From Liolophura sinensis (lineage: Eukaryota > Mollusca > Polyplacophora > Chitonida > Chitonidae), in contig NC_088297.1 in the NCBI RefSeq assembly GCF_032854445.1, positions 612,169-676,168 on the forward strand: DNA of 64,000 bases, in the 5' to 3' direction. Positions 1 through 13,000 of this stretch are shown here, piece after piece. Position 1 is the first letter of the stretch. Every line of letters begins with the position of its first letter. The notes below the pieces were generated by a model. The model was not told where the DNA came from. It searched no databases and saw only the letters and a program-made list of their open reading frames with translations. Both the position numbers and the translations under genes were made by a program.

Positions 1-97
1 GTTGAGAACCTCGGCCATGGAGGCCAACTGGATGTGTTAATAAGGACCTGAGCACAAACCATTCTCGGTCTGTTATAGGATAACGTGAAGGTGGCTG

Positions 98-210
98 TAC
101 GTGAGAAGGTCTGTCAGCAACCTGTGGATGGTCGTAAGTATCCCCTGGGGCTCTGCCCAGTTTCTTCCCATCGTAATGCTGGCCGCCATCGTATAAGTGA
201 AAAATGTAAA
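98..210 (+). mobile_element. SINE family A, 3' fragment
   Basis: GTACGTGAGAAGGTCTGTCA to GCCGCCATCGTATAAGTGAA. A diverged head (GCCATGGAGGCCAACTGG) may precede it at 13-40. Confidence 0.8.
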
Positions 211-211
211 A

Positions 212-915
212 TCTGGAATACAGTGTAGCGTAAAATGTGTGAAGCAAATAAACACATCACATGAAGGTATGCTTATGTATTTTCTCATGAGCAGTATGAC
301 ACCTGAACATGCACAACAGAAGTACGAATATATATACAAATATGAACCACAGAATAAATCACATTCCAAAACGCACGAATCATATGTCCTCATAACAACA
401 GCAACTAAAAGTCGTACTATTTAAATATTTCTATGTTCATCTGTAAATCTTGTCACCCCACAAATGAATATTCAAACGCTTTCGTCCGTTCATAACTTAA
501 AACAAACAGAAAGATCTTGTGTATTAGCTTTATAAACTTTTGATCTCAAAATTAAGTTTACATTTAACGTTAAGCGAAATGAATTCTGTTATACAGCAGC
601 GCATGTTTTCACTTCTGCGTTTTTATATTCACATAAAAATGAACATAAATTTTTTTTTTCCATAACAGGTATATTCCCACACTTAAGATTGTAATCACAG
701 AGAAATCACACAGATTTACTGATATGGAAAAAAATAATTAAAACAAACTTTAAAAAAGGCGTATTACACCGTTAAGCTGTGTATCAAACTGGAGTACACT
801 TTTACTTCAATGAGTCTTTTTCTTGCAACGCGGAAGCTTTCCTTCCACTCAATACCCCGCCGTCACAATGAGAACTACTCATGGCTATGACAGCACTTTC
901 CTTGACTTTTTCACA
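212..915. other. Elongin-A 3' flank, nothing recognised
   Basis: A/T-rich, non-coding on both strands as far as I can see. It contains one SINE fragment at its left edge. Confidence 0.6.
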
Positions 916-921
916 TTTATT
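916..921 (-). promoter_or_regulatory. Candidate poly(A) signal of elongin-A
   Basis: A canonical AATAAA on the minus strand (TTTATT on plus) lies about 98 nt after the elongin-A stop codon. It would give a short 3' UTR. No transcript evidence is available. Confidence 0.5.
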
Positions 922-1018
922 ATGAAAATATCTCTGAAATGTTATATTGCTAAAATGGCCTTTTGCTCCTGGCCGACAGACAGACAAATGAATCTACCTT
1001 GCGGATGACAGGTGAATT

Positions 1019-1086
1019 CTAACGCCTTTGTAGCTTTTTGATCATTTTCATTGTTTTCTGCATCATTGGGGCTGGTGCCTTCATCA
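1019..1086 (-). CDS. ELOA: Elongin-A terminal coding exon 11
   Basis: This short last exon encodes [19 protein letters not shown] then RR and a TAG stop at 1021-1019. It is the counterpart of the KKIAPMMAKTIKAFKN C-terminus of human elongin A. The upstream G plus its first two bases make a Val codon. Confidence 0.93.
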
Positions 1087-4000
1087 CTGAAAAGAGAAAG
1101 TAAAAGAATACACAGTTTACAGTCAGGAAGACACTTTGGCGTATAGCCTTACATCCACTCTGAGTCTCAGACACACCCTCTAAGGACACTGCCAGTTATG
1201 CCCCTGCGTACATGATATCGAGACAGAATTGCCTCACTTTGAGTCTCAGACACACCCTCTATGGACACTGTAAGCTATGCTTGGTATACACAAGAGCCTG
1301 GCGCCCAACTCAACTCCATTTGACGACTTCATCGAGTCGTAACCGCTCGTGTGTGCGACATAGTGAGCTGAGTTGGATGACATTTTAAGCTCTTGTGTAT
1401 GCCATGATTTAAAGACTTGAACAAGACATAAGACAGTGTTGACTAAGACTGACTCACCTCTGCGTGGAGCTACAGGAGCTGTGTCCATGGCGAGGCGACT
1501 CTTGAGACTCGATCTCTGGTAACCAGCTGGGTTAGGTTTGGACCCTGAGGGGCTCATGTCCACTGTAGCCGTCCCATACTTCATCTGTTTTCGTCTCACA
1601 TCTCGCGGCGGTTTGGCAACAGTGTCCACATATGCGAGCTTGGTGAGACGCACTGAAAATAAGAGTTCATTTATTTATTTATTAATTTATTTGACTGTGG
1701 TTTTACACGGAACACAGAAATACTTCAGCCAGAATTACAGTGGGAAGAAACTGTGCAGAGCCCACAGGAAACAAACGAAAACAAACAAACCATCTGCAAG
1801 TTGCTGTTAGGGCTTCTTCCATACATCTCAAGTAGTGTAAGTTTGAGTGCATTAATGAGAGGAGCCTGAGTCATTGCACTGCGCTAGAACACCAACAAGT
1901 TGACCATAGAGGCCTCTTTCAAACATTAGGACACATCCTGAACTGCATATTAAGAAATAGCATGACTCCTTAAACATGTAACTATAACAAACCCTTGTTT
2001 GACTCTTCCCTGTTTTCTGCCACCATAATGCTGGCCACCATCATATAAGTGAAATAATCTTGAGTACATTGCAAAACACCAACCAAATAAATAAATAGAT
2101 AAAACGCTTGATCACTGCTCTCTTGTCTGTTAAATTCGGGTTTCAGGTTAACAATTACGCTAACACACCTGGTGCCTTCCTCGCCTCTTCTGAAGCTGCA
2201 ATGTTAGCCTTTAATTTCTGAAGCTTCGCCTCTCTTTCATCATAGCGTCTCTGTCAAAAACAAATAAAATCTGAAATCTTTTTTTTTTTCACTCCCCTCG
2301 TCTATTTCAATACACCTGTGAGTGAGAAAACCTGTAAACACGTTTACTGTGCAGCCTCACTAAAACATATTTGCAAAGACACCAGGCATGAAGCCTCACT
2401 CAATCGCAATGTACTGACACTGGGCTGACCTGTGCTTGGCATATACCCTTATTAAACAAATCCAAAATTCACTCAAGAATCCCCTTTAATCTGTGTGAAA
2501 CTTCTTGTGACAGGGCGAGTCCATGCCCCCAAAGTGCGCCACAACTGAAGTATTGTGCAGAAGACACCAGACATGACACCGCAACACCATCACATTATAC
2601 TGACACCGGGCAAACTAGTCCCGTTTCCTTGCTCTAACCTCTCAGTGTTGAGCGCAAAGCGAGACAGCAACAAGTGCCATTTTTGGTAAGACCAGAACCG
2701 GGTCCTGCATCTTACATTTAGGCCACCGAAGCAGTCATGCCAAGAGAGACGTCTCAGATCATTAAGCGTAGACTAATCCAATATGGGTGGACGTTAAACT
2801 GTCTTCAACAAACTTCATGTACAACAACCTGAATGACTCAACAAATGTTCTCGACAATTTAGCGCCACCAAGGTTTCAAGAACATTGCAGGCAGGCGAAT
2901 CTCCGAGGGTCTTGTTTGAGGTTGGGATCGCTGCATATACTGCAGGGACAGACAACTTCTTTGTCAGAGCAAGTTGTCTGCCATAAGCTTTATGTAAGAT
3001 CACCTTCGTATCAGAGTGCTCTTTCACAAAAGGAGCTTTTCGTTGACTTTCGTCGTACATAATGTCACCTTATGGCATTATAACCTAGGCAAAATCTTTT
3101 CAGAAAAACACTTACCAGAAAATATGACTTAATACAAAGTTTTATGAAAGTGGAGTCAGTGGAGGTAGTGAGGCGCATCACAAAAATTCCCTGTACAAAG
3201 TTGGGATTGAACCCATGTCTATGGTTTGTTTCCTTACCAGATACAGTTCTCGCCAGGATTCCATCTCGTCTGGTTTGGCGCCCCGGAAATCCCGGTTACA
3301 CAAAATCACCCACAGCTCATCCGTCTCACCCAAAAATTGCTGAAAGAAAAAAATCCATATAATTCAGCCTTTTTGCATTTGATTGGTGTTTCACTCCATT
3401 GCAAATAACATCCCAATGATTCAATGAAGGTTCTATACTGACAACAAAAACTGAGCAGATCTTCATAGCCAAATACTGACCATTCTGAAGAGAATATTTA
3501 CTATTTCTATTTTCAGAACCAAACCACAATCTCAGTTATGCCCCAGTTATTCCAAGTTATTCAGATTTATAATTTATCTGTACACAAAAGTCATTACTGT
3601 AAATGTATAAATAAACGTAATTTATGCACATTTTGGATTTAATTTTGGAGACAAAACTACATTTGCTGGATTGGTCAATTTCTGGGCCTCACAAAAAGTA
3701 TACTTTTATCAGTCTACACAGAATAATGCCTTCTGCTTGAATACACACCTTGCAAACACGCAAAAATGCTGAACAATTACTCAGTACCTAATTCTTCTAA
3801 TTTTTGGAATAGATATTAGAAGAGCTGGAAACAAAGAATTACATTTCTATCCCAGTTTTTTTTTTTGGGGGGGGGGATGTAAAGTTGTGAATATATGTTG
3901 TTCCATGGATGGACCAACCATGTGCTAACAGACACTGAGTATTCCTGCTATGATTGTACGTATATTGGCATAAAAATGCAGATCAGGTGTCCAAAAAATT

Positions 4001-7000
4001 AAAGGAATTATGATATATGCAGATCAAGCCTTTTGGAAGCACACATATTGTGAAGTAAACACACGTTGTCCCTTAAAGGTCTAAGCATCCAGGATAGCTA
4101 CATGTATGTCACATGAGAACAAAAACGGCCATAATTAAATCAAAAACAGACAGAAAGTCCCTGAATTCAAACTTGATGTGTAAGTTGGTATGGTGAACCA
4201 TAATTTATGAAAAAGAAAAGAAAAAAAAAGCGGTCTGGAAAATTATCAAAGTACAAAAAACTGGATAAATATGGCCATAATTCTGTGAAAAAAAAATAGG
4301 CAAAACTGATGCAAAACAAAAAGATCACCTGCCAGCATCACACATGGAGTGAAGCCATGTACCAAATTTCAATTTTAACATGAAATGTTTTGTAATCCAG
4401 AAAACTGATTTGGGAAGGACCAATGTGACTGTTCCCTGCTGCACCAAAATGGGACGAATAAAGTGTTCTCAGAGAACTCCCAACTTTGTATGTATTGTTG
4501 GTATCTCAAGAACAGAATGGCTTCAGAAGAACTTAACATTTTTTTTTTACCTAAGCAGCCTCTATACCTGAATGCATTCCACTGATATGTAAGTCATTTC
4601 ACCACACTCAACACCCAAAAACTACCAACGTAAGAAATCCAGTGTTATTGTAGTCATAGAAGCGGAGGAATTTACTGACTGGTGGAATGAACGAGTTGTG
4701 CAACAACAACACTCGTGTTTTTGTGGATTTTTAGGAAGATTTGTGGATGATAAGGACTGAATTTGGGCAATCTTAATTATACAGGTATTAAGATGGAGTG
4801 CTTAAATCAGACTCACTGGATTGTAGTCTTCAAGTCTGTACAACTGTTCAGCAGAGCATTTCTCTAGGACAGGCTTCAGAATGTAATATGGTACACCTCC
4901 TACATAGTCCAGACCTGTTCAAAGAGAAACACTGATGACTGTAACAGGACAAAGAGTACACAGACAGGCATCAGAATGTAATATGGTACACCTCCTACAT
5001 AGTCCAGACCTGTTCAAAGAGAAACACTGATGACTGTAACAGGACAAAGAGTACACAGACAGGCATCAGGATGTAATACAGTACAACACCTACACAGTCC
5101 AGACCTGTTCAAAGAGAAACACTGATGACTGTAACAAGACAGACGACACAGACAGGCATCAGAATGTAATACAGTACAACACCTACACAGTCCAGACCTG
5201 GAGTAGACCTACATTTAAGTAAAGGTGATTTGCATAGACAATAATAAGACAGAGAGTACACAGACAGGCATTAGAATGTAATATGGTACACCTCCTACAT
5301 AGTCTAGACCTGTTCAAAGAGAAACACTGATGACTGTAACAGGACAAAGAGTACACAGACAGGCATCAGGATGTAATACAGTACAACACCTACACAGTCC
5401 AGACCTGTTCAAAGAGAAACACTGATGACTGTAACAAGACAAAGAGTACACAGATAGGCATCAGCATGTAATACAGTACAACACCTACACAGTCCAGACC
5501 TGTTCAAAGAGAAACACTGATGACTGTAACAAGACAGACGACACAGACAGGCATCAGAATGTAATACAGTACAACACCTACACAGTCCAGACCTGGAGTA
5601 GACCTACATTTAAGTAAAGGTGATTTGCATAGACATAATAAGACAGAGAGTACACAGACAGGCATTAGAATGTAATATGGTACACCTCCTACATAGTCCA
5701 GACATGTTCAAAGACAAACAATGATTACTGTAACAAGGCAAAGTGTACACAGACGACCAAAAGAATGTAATATGGTACACCTCCTACATAGTCTACATGG
5801 CTCATTACTTCATGTCATGTAATTCTAAATTTTCAAAAGCATAAGAAAAATGGCCAATTACAGAGAAATCGTGTATCACAGAGAAATGGCCTATTACAAA
5901 AAGATGGCCTATTACAGAGAAATGGTGTGTCACAGAAAAATGGCCTATTACAAAGAGATGGCCTTACAGAGAAATGGTGTATCACAGAGAAATGGCCTAT
6001 TACAAAGAGATGGCCTTACAGAGAAATGGTGTGTCACAGAGAAATGGTGTGTCACAGAGAAATGGTGTGTCACAGAGAAATGGCCTATTACAAAGAGATG
6101 GCCTTACAGAGAAATGGTGTGTCACAGAGAAATGGTCTATTACAAAGAGATTACCTATTACAGAGAAATGGTGTGTCACAGAGAAATGGCCTATTACAAA
6201 GAGATGGCCTATTACAGAGAAATGGTGTGTCACAGAGAAATGGCCTATTACAAAGAGATGGCCTATTACAGAGAAATGGTGTGTCACAGAGAAATGGCCT
6301 ATTACAAAGAGATGGCCTATTACAGAAAAATGGTGTGTCGCAGAGAAATGGTCTATTACAAAGAGATGGCCTATTACAGAGAAATGGTGTGTCACAGAGA
6401 AATGGCCTATTACAAAGAGATGGCCTATTACCAAGAAATGGTGTGTCACAGAGAAATGGCCTATTACAAAGAGATGACCTATTACAGAAAAATGGTGTGT
6501 CACAGAGAAATGGCCTATTACAAAGAGATGACCTATTACAGAGAAATGGTGTGTCAGAGAAATGGTCTATTACAAAAAGATGGCCTATTACAGAGAAATG
6601 GTGTGTCACAGAGAAATGGCCTATTACAAAGAGATGGCCTATTACCAAGAAATGGTGTGTCACAGAGAAATGGCCTATTACAAAGAGATGACCTATTACA
6701 GAAAAATGGTGTGTCACAGAGAAATGGCCTATTACAAAGAGATGGCCTTACAGAGAAATGATCTATTAAGGAAAAATGGCCTATTACAGGTTTATTGTCT
6801 GCTTCAAAAAGCCCCCATGGCTACTTCATGAGTGCACACCAGACACTTGTGTCTACACTGTACTTACCATCAATATTGTCCATCAGCACTCTCATGCAAA
6901 GCTCATACAAGGACACCATGTCTACAAAAGATGATCAAAAAAAGCCCATCATACAAGGACATTCTACATAGTGTAAGTACTAGTTTTACAAGTAAGTACT

Positions 7001-10000
7001 AGTTTTACAAGTAAATACTAGTTTTATAAGTAAGAAAGACTACTTGTTTTTGCTTGGAATTACATGTAGATATGTATATCAGAATGGATTGTTTTAAGAA
7101 AATATGAGTAATACAACCACATAACAGGTGGCTGAGCTCAAGCAGTGGAAGCCAGAAGGCTGGACAGACATGCTAATTTGTTCGCTTATTTCATCAGTGT
7201 ATTATGCATTTATACAGTGGAGACCAGCAATATGGTGGAAGGAAAACCGAGCAGAGGTCAGGGGAAACCCATGAAATTATACTTGAATAGATGAATGTTG
7301 TAAATAATGTCAAACTTTACAATCAGACTGAGGTCTGATTGAATGTATATGTATGTATTTAAGTTTTGAAATTTATCTTCATGCTTTTCCAATCAAATGA
7401 CAGCGAGGAGTGATCAGGTATGTGTACACATACTGTGTCTTCTTGTGGCAAAGTCCATGCAAAGTCCTGTCGCCAATGAATGAGTCGTGCTGGAGACACC
7501 AGACATAACACCCGCCCACTCTTATTATACTGACACTGGGCCAACCAGTCCTGTTTCCTTGCTCTAACCTCTCAATGCTGCCAAGCAAGTTAGCAACAAG
7601 TACCATTTTTGAAGTCTTCGGCATGAACCCAGGTTTGAGTGAGTGAGTGAGTGAGTGAGTAACGTCGTACTTAACAATTTTTCAGTCATATGACAACGAA
7701 GGAAACCTTAGAGTGCATGTAATGTGCCTCCTTCTTGCAGGACGGATTTTCAATCCTCTTTTATCTAGTGCTGCTTCACGGAGACGCCTTACCGAAAGCA
7801 AGTAAGGCGCCCCAGCCGAGCCATTTTACTGATATGGGTCAACCAGTCATTGCACTATCCCCTTCATGCTGAACGGCAAGTGAGCATGTTACAGCTTCCT
7901 CTTTTAAGGTCTTAGGCAGGACTTGACCCAGGATTGACCCTGGATCTACTGCTCCTGCAGCGAACCTAGGTTTGAACCCAGGTCTCCTGGCATACGAGTT
8001 AAAAGCCACAGATGAATCAAATTTCATATGATTGGTGTTCAACACTGTAAAACTTTTTGTAAGATGGCAGTCAGGTGAAAGATCATGAAACAATGTCCAG
8101 ACATCAAGTAGTTTGATTTTTTTTTTGGTTTTAAGGTATCAGATGCTGTGGTGGTCTGTAGTGACACACAGGGTAAAGGTGAGGTAACATGCATATCTTA
8201 TTGCTGGAAATCTAGCAGTCTGCAGTACTGCTTGATTCTAACGATATATCTGGCACAGATGTGGGTCGGAACATTGCTGGAAGTCTAGCAGTCTGCAGTA
8301 CTGCTTGATTCTAACGATATATCTGGCACAGATGTGGGTCGGAACATTGCTGGAAGTCTAGCAGTCTGCAGTACTGCTTGATTCTAACAATATATCTGAC
8401 ACAGATGTGGGTCGCAACATTGCTGGAAGTCTAGCAGTCTGCAGTACTGCTTGATTCTAATGATATATCTGGCACAGATGTGGGTCGGAACATCGCTGGA
8501 AATCTAGCAGTCTGCAGTACTGCTTGATTCTAACGATATATCTGGCACAGATGTGGGTCGGAACATTGCTGGAAGTCTAGCAGTCTGCAGTACTGCCTGA
8601 TTCTAACGATATATCTGGCACAGATGTGGGTCGGAACATTGCTGGAAGTCTAGCAGTCTGCAGTACTGCTTGATTCTAACAATATATCTGGCACAGATGT
8701 GGGTCGGAACATTGCTGGAAGTCTAGCAGTCTGCAGTACTGCTTGATTCTAATGATATATCTGGCACAGATGTGGGTCGGAACATCGCTGGAAATCTAGC
8801 AGTCTGCAGTACTGCTTGATTCTAATGATATATCTGGCACAGATGTGGGTCGGAACATTGCTGGAAGTCTAGCAGTCTGCAGTACTGCCTGATTCTAACG
8901 ATATATCTGGCACAGATGTGGGTCGCAACATTGCTGGAAGTCTAGCAGTCTGCAGTACTGCTTGATTCTAATGATATATCTGGCACAGATGTGGGTCGGA
9001 ACATTGCTGGAAGTCTAGCAGTCTGCAGTACTGCTTGATTCTAACGATATATCTGGCACAGATGTGGGTCGCAACATCGCTGGAAGTCTAGCAGTCTGCA
9101 GTACTGCTTGATTCTAACGATATATCTGGCACAGATGTGGGTCGGAACATTGCTGGAAGTCTAGCAGTCTGCAGTACTGCTTGATTCTAACGATATATCT
9201 GGCACAGATGTGGGTCGCAACATTGCTGGAAATCTAGCAGTCTGCAGTACTGCTTGATTCTAACGATATATCTGGCACAGATGTGGGTCGGAACATTGCT
9301 GGAAGTCTAGCAGTCTGCAGTACTGCTTGATTCTAATGATATATCTGGCACAGATGTGGGTCGGAACATTGCTGAAAGTCTAGCAGTCTGCAGTACTGCT
9401 TGATTCTAACGATATATCTGGCACAGATGTGGGTCGGAACATTGCTGGAAGTCTAGCAGTCTGCAGTACTGCTTGATTCTAACGATATATCTGGCACAGA
9501 TGTGGGTCGGAACATTGCTGGAAGTCTAGCAGTCTGCAGTACTGCTTGATTCTAACGATATATCTGGAGTTCTAATTGTTTCCCCAATTATTCGGTAAAT
9601 GCAAAACCATAGCCTTCATGTACAATACACGAATTTCTTCAGTGCTAACTTTTCTGGGGAAATCAATTTAGGTACTAAACACAGAGTGAGTGAGTAAGTG
9701 CTTGGGGTTTAATGACGTGCCTCAACAATTTTTCAGTCATACGACGAATAAGGAGTCCTTAGGGAGTATGTAATGTACCTCCATGTTGCAGGACTGAGTT
9801 TTGTGGACAATGTTTATTGGTCTTTCAACAGATATATAATTCACATTTATATACGTTTGGGGATTTTTTTCTTGCCTTTTATCTTGAGGTAATTAGCCTT
9901 AATTGTGTAGATTTCGCATATACTTGATCAAATATAACGTTACAATCGGTAACATTTTTTTTTTCCTGAACAAAACATAGGCTTATGCAAGCTGACTCAG

Positions 10001-13000
10001 ACTTGAAAAATTCACTTGAGACCATGAACCAGGTGGAATCAATCCAAAACGAAGTGGAACATAATGATGAGTGACAATCCCTACTCACCTGTCATCCCCG
10101 TATTCTTTCTCCCAGAATACACCTGTGTCCTGGAGTACGACTTGGAGCCAATCAGCATCGGGTCCACAGAATTTGTTTCTAAAAACATACACAACGATTG
10201 GTTGGTTGATTGATTGATTGATTGGTGTTTTAAAGCTTTGCTCCACTTAATACATAACGGCCATGAGGTTTACGGGTGTCGGAACCGAAGTCCGGACTTC
10301 TTGGAGTAAACCACTGACCTTCACCTGACACCTGACAAATCACCCGGCCTGCAGCCCACACAGCAAGAGAACACACAACCACACACGGCTGTTGTTGTGG
10401 ACCAATAATCAGTTACTTTCCAGCAGGTCCATCAGTAGCGACATCCCCCAGAGACATCACCATGGTAACATACAAGTATGTTTTATGTGTCTTTTTGTGT
10501 CTTTGTACACAATTCTTTATATCAAATAGTTTAAAATTGCTGATAATGAAAGTTGTAAGAATTTTTTCGTTTTACATTTTTGTCAGATTATGTTTTGAGC
10601 AAATGGACCATCATTCTTCATTAACGAATAAGAACGAAATTTCCCACAAGTGATGTACGTGTGAAAGCTGTACAGATTTGTTGGGAGTATGCACCAGAGT
10701 TTATTGGCCACGGAATGTTTGGGACTGAGCTACAGCGCTAAACGTTAACATTGTCGCTTATGGAAAACTAATTATTTATTTATTTATTTGATTGGTGTTT
10801 TACGCCGTACTCAAGAATATTTCAGTTATATGATGGCAGCCAGCCTTATGGTGGGTGGAAACCGTGCAGAGCCCGGGGGAAACCCACGGCCTTACGTGGG
10901 AAGGTCTGCCAGCAACCTGCGGAGAGGAAGCCAGCATGAGCTGGACTTGAACTCACAGCGACCGCATTGGTGAGAGACTCCTGGGTCATTAAGCTGCTCT
11001 AGCGCGCTAACCAACTGAGCCACGGAGGCCCCTGTAGAAAACTAATAGGGGTCTGTGGCGGATATATTCATATTTGCAAAAAGGTTGATTTGTGTTTTAT
11101 ACCGCACTCAAGAATATTTCACTTATACAACAGCAGGCAGCATTGTGGTGAGGGGAAACCAAGGAGAGCCCAGAGTGAAACCCTAGACCATCTGCAGGTT
11201 GCTGAAAACCTTTCAACATGCAGCCTGAGAGGAGGGCTTACATGAGCTGGACTTGAAATCACAGTGACCGCATTGTTGACCTGATACAGACCTACAGCGC
11301 CATGCTGACATGCTAACCACTCAGCTACAGAGGCCACCAAAAAGGAGCAATTTGGTAGACTGCTTGGAATGTCAAAGCTGTAACTTACCGCCATGTTTGC
11401 CCCTCTGGTCTTCCATACCATGGAATCTCAATGGTTTGTAATAAGCTTGTGTTTCTGGAAGGTATCCCAAGATGTCTGCATCTGTCAAACGAATTTCCTA
11501 CCAAAAAACAACCATTACAACAATGACTTAGTCACATGCACTGTTTTAAAATATCACAGGATGAATAACAGAGAGTAAAGAGAAAATTCTGTCAAACAAA
11601 ACATGTGCCAAAACAACCTTGTTCATTGTACAATGAATTACTGATATGCAATGTTTTATAACATTGTACTAGAAAAACCTGAGGGTTAAGAGAAAACCCC
11701 ATCAAACATGTCCAAAAAAAAAAAACACATCCGGATCATACCACGAGAAATTCACAATGTTGCAAGACAAAAAATAATGGAGGGTGAAGTGATAATTCTG
11801 GTGTTATCAATAAGTAAGATGTGAATGTCACTCAGACATTTCCATCAAACCATTCTGAGTTACCTACAATCCATTCATCAGTCAATGTTTCACTGATACT
11901 CGTTTACACCATTTATTTATCTGACTAAGGTTTTACCCTGTACTCAAGAATATTGACTTTCTTTATGTCAACAGCAGCCAGCATTACGGTGGGAGGAAAC
12001 TCGGCACAGCCCGAGGGAAACCCACGACCATCCGCAGGTAGCTGACAGACCTTCCCAGATACGGTCATGACAGCCGCAATACTCGAGTGACTAACATACA
12101 GGTGTGTTGAGCGTTGTTACCAACTATATGTACACTGTACAAAATACATGTTTAAAATATTTCTCTTCCCGTTTTACTTTTATTATTTTCTCTTAAATAC
12201 TCTCATCAGCTTTTCAACAATTCACTTTTCAGTCCAACACAACTGTACATGCACGTATGCTCAGTGCAACATTACTGTATTAATTTATTTATTAGCTTAC
12301 TGTTTTACACAACAGGACATTTGACATAAACATGTACAATGGCTGACAGACCTTCCAACAGGGTTTGCAGTTACACTTTATCTTGTTTCAGTTTTGGACA
12401 CTTTGTGAAATGGTGGTACCCAGATTATCAAATCTCAACTTTGAAAATGTGTCTTAAGTATAAGAAAAGTCCCAATATAGTACATCTTTGTAATTTTGTT
12501 CAATAATGCATTCCTTTTTACATGTGCTATTTTGCTGATTTGGAGAATTTCTATATTGTGACTTGTACACACATGTATGTCTTTAATTAACACAAAACGT
12601 TTTCACGCTGTACATTTAAATGTAATTAGGTCAAAAATCCGTGTAAAATTACATTCATGTATAGGGCAAATTGTTTTCCGAACTCTCACTCGAGAACATT
12701 CCTATGATGTCAACATCCTGGAAAATACATCCATGGAATGACGCACACAGTGGCTCCATGAAGAGGTATAAATGTGCCCATTGCAGGAACTTTGCTAAGC
12801 GGCATTCCAAATACATATACAGTCACGCTCATTAATTTCCGTGCATGTCGTTCTGATCAAAATGGAACTGCACAGACGATAAAGAAAATTAATTATTGCG
12901 TAAAAAAAACTGAAAACCGTACATATTGAGGGTGGAAATTTGGAGAAAACATAGAGAAAATCCATACTGAACCGCTTAAACTGAAAATCTGCGATCATTC

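Noticed and set aside
5850-6831. 303-codon plus frame and 188-codon minus frame
   Set aside because: Products of the 18/54-bp repeat inside elongin-A intron 6.
8205-9567. Possible CRISPR-like or regulatory repeat array
   Set aside because: The units are contiguous with no unique spacers, and the DNA is animal nuclear; it is a minisatellite.
10985-11032. Functional tRNA gene on minus
   Set aside because: The head has A and B boxes but does not fold as a full tRNA; it is joined to a SINE body and flanked by a target-site duplication.
11119-11421. 100-codon minus frame overlapping elongin-A exon 4
   Set aside because: It reads exon 4 in the wrong frame and then runs through a SINE.
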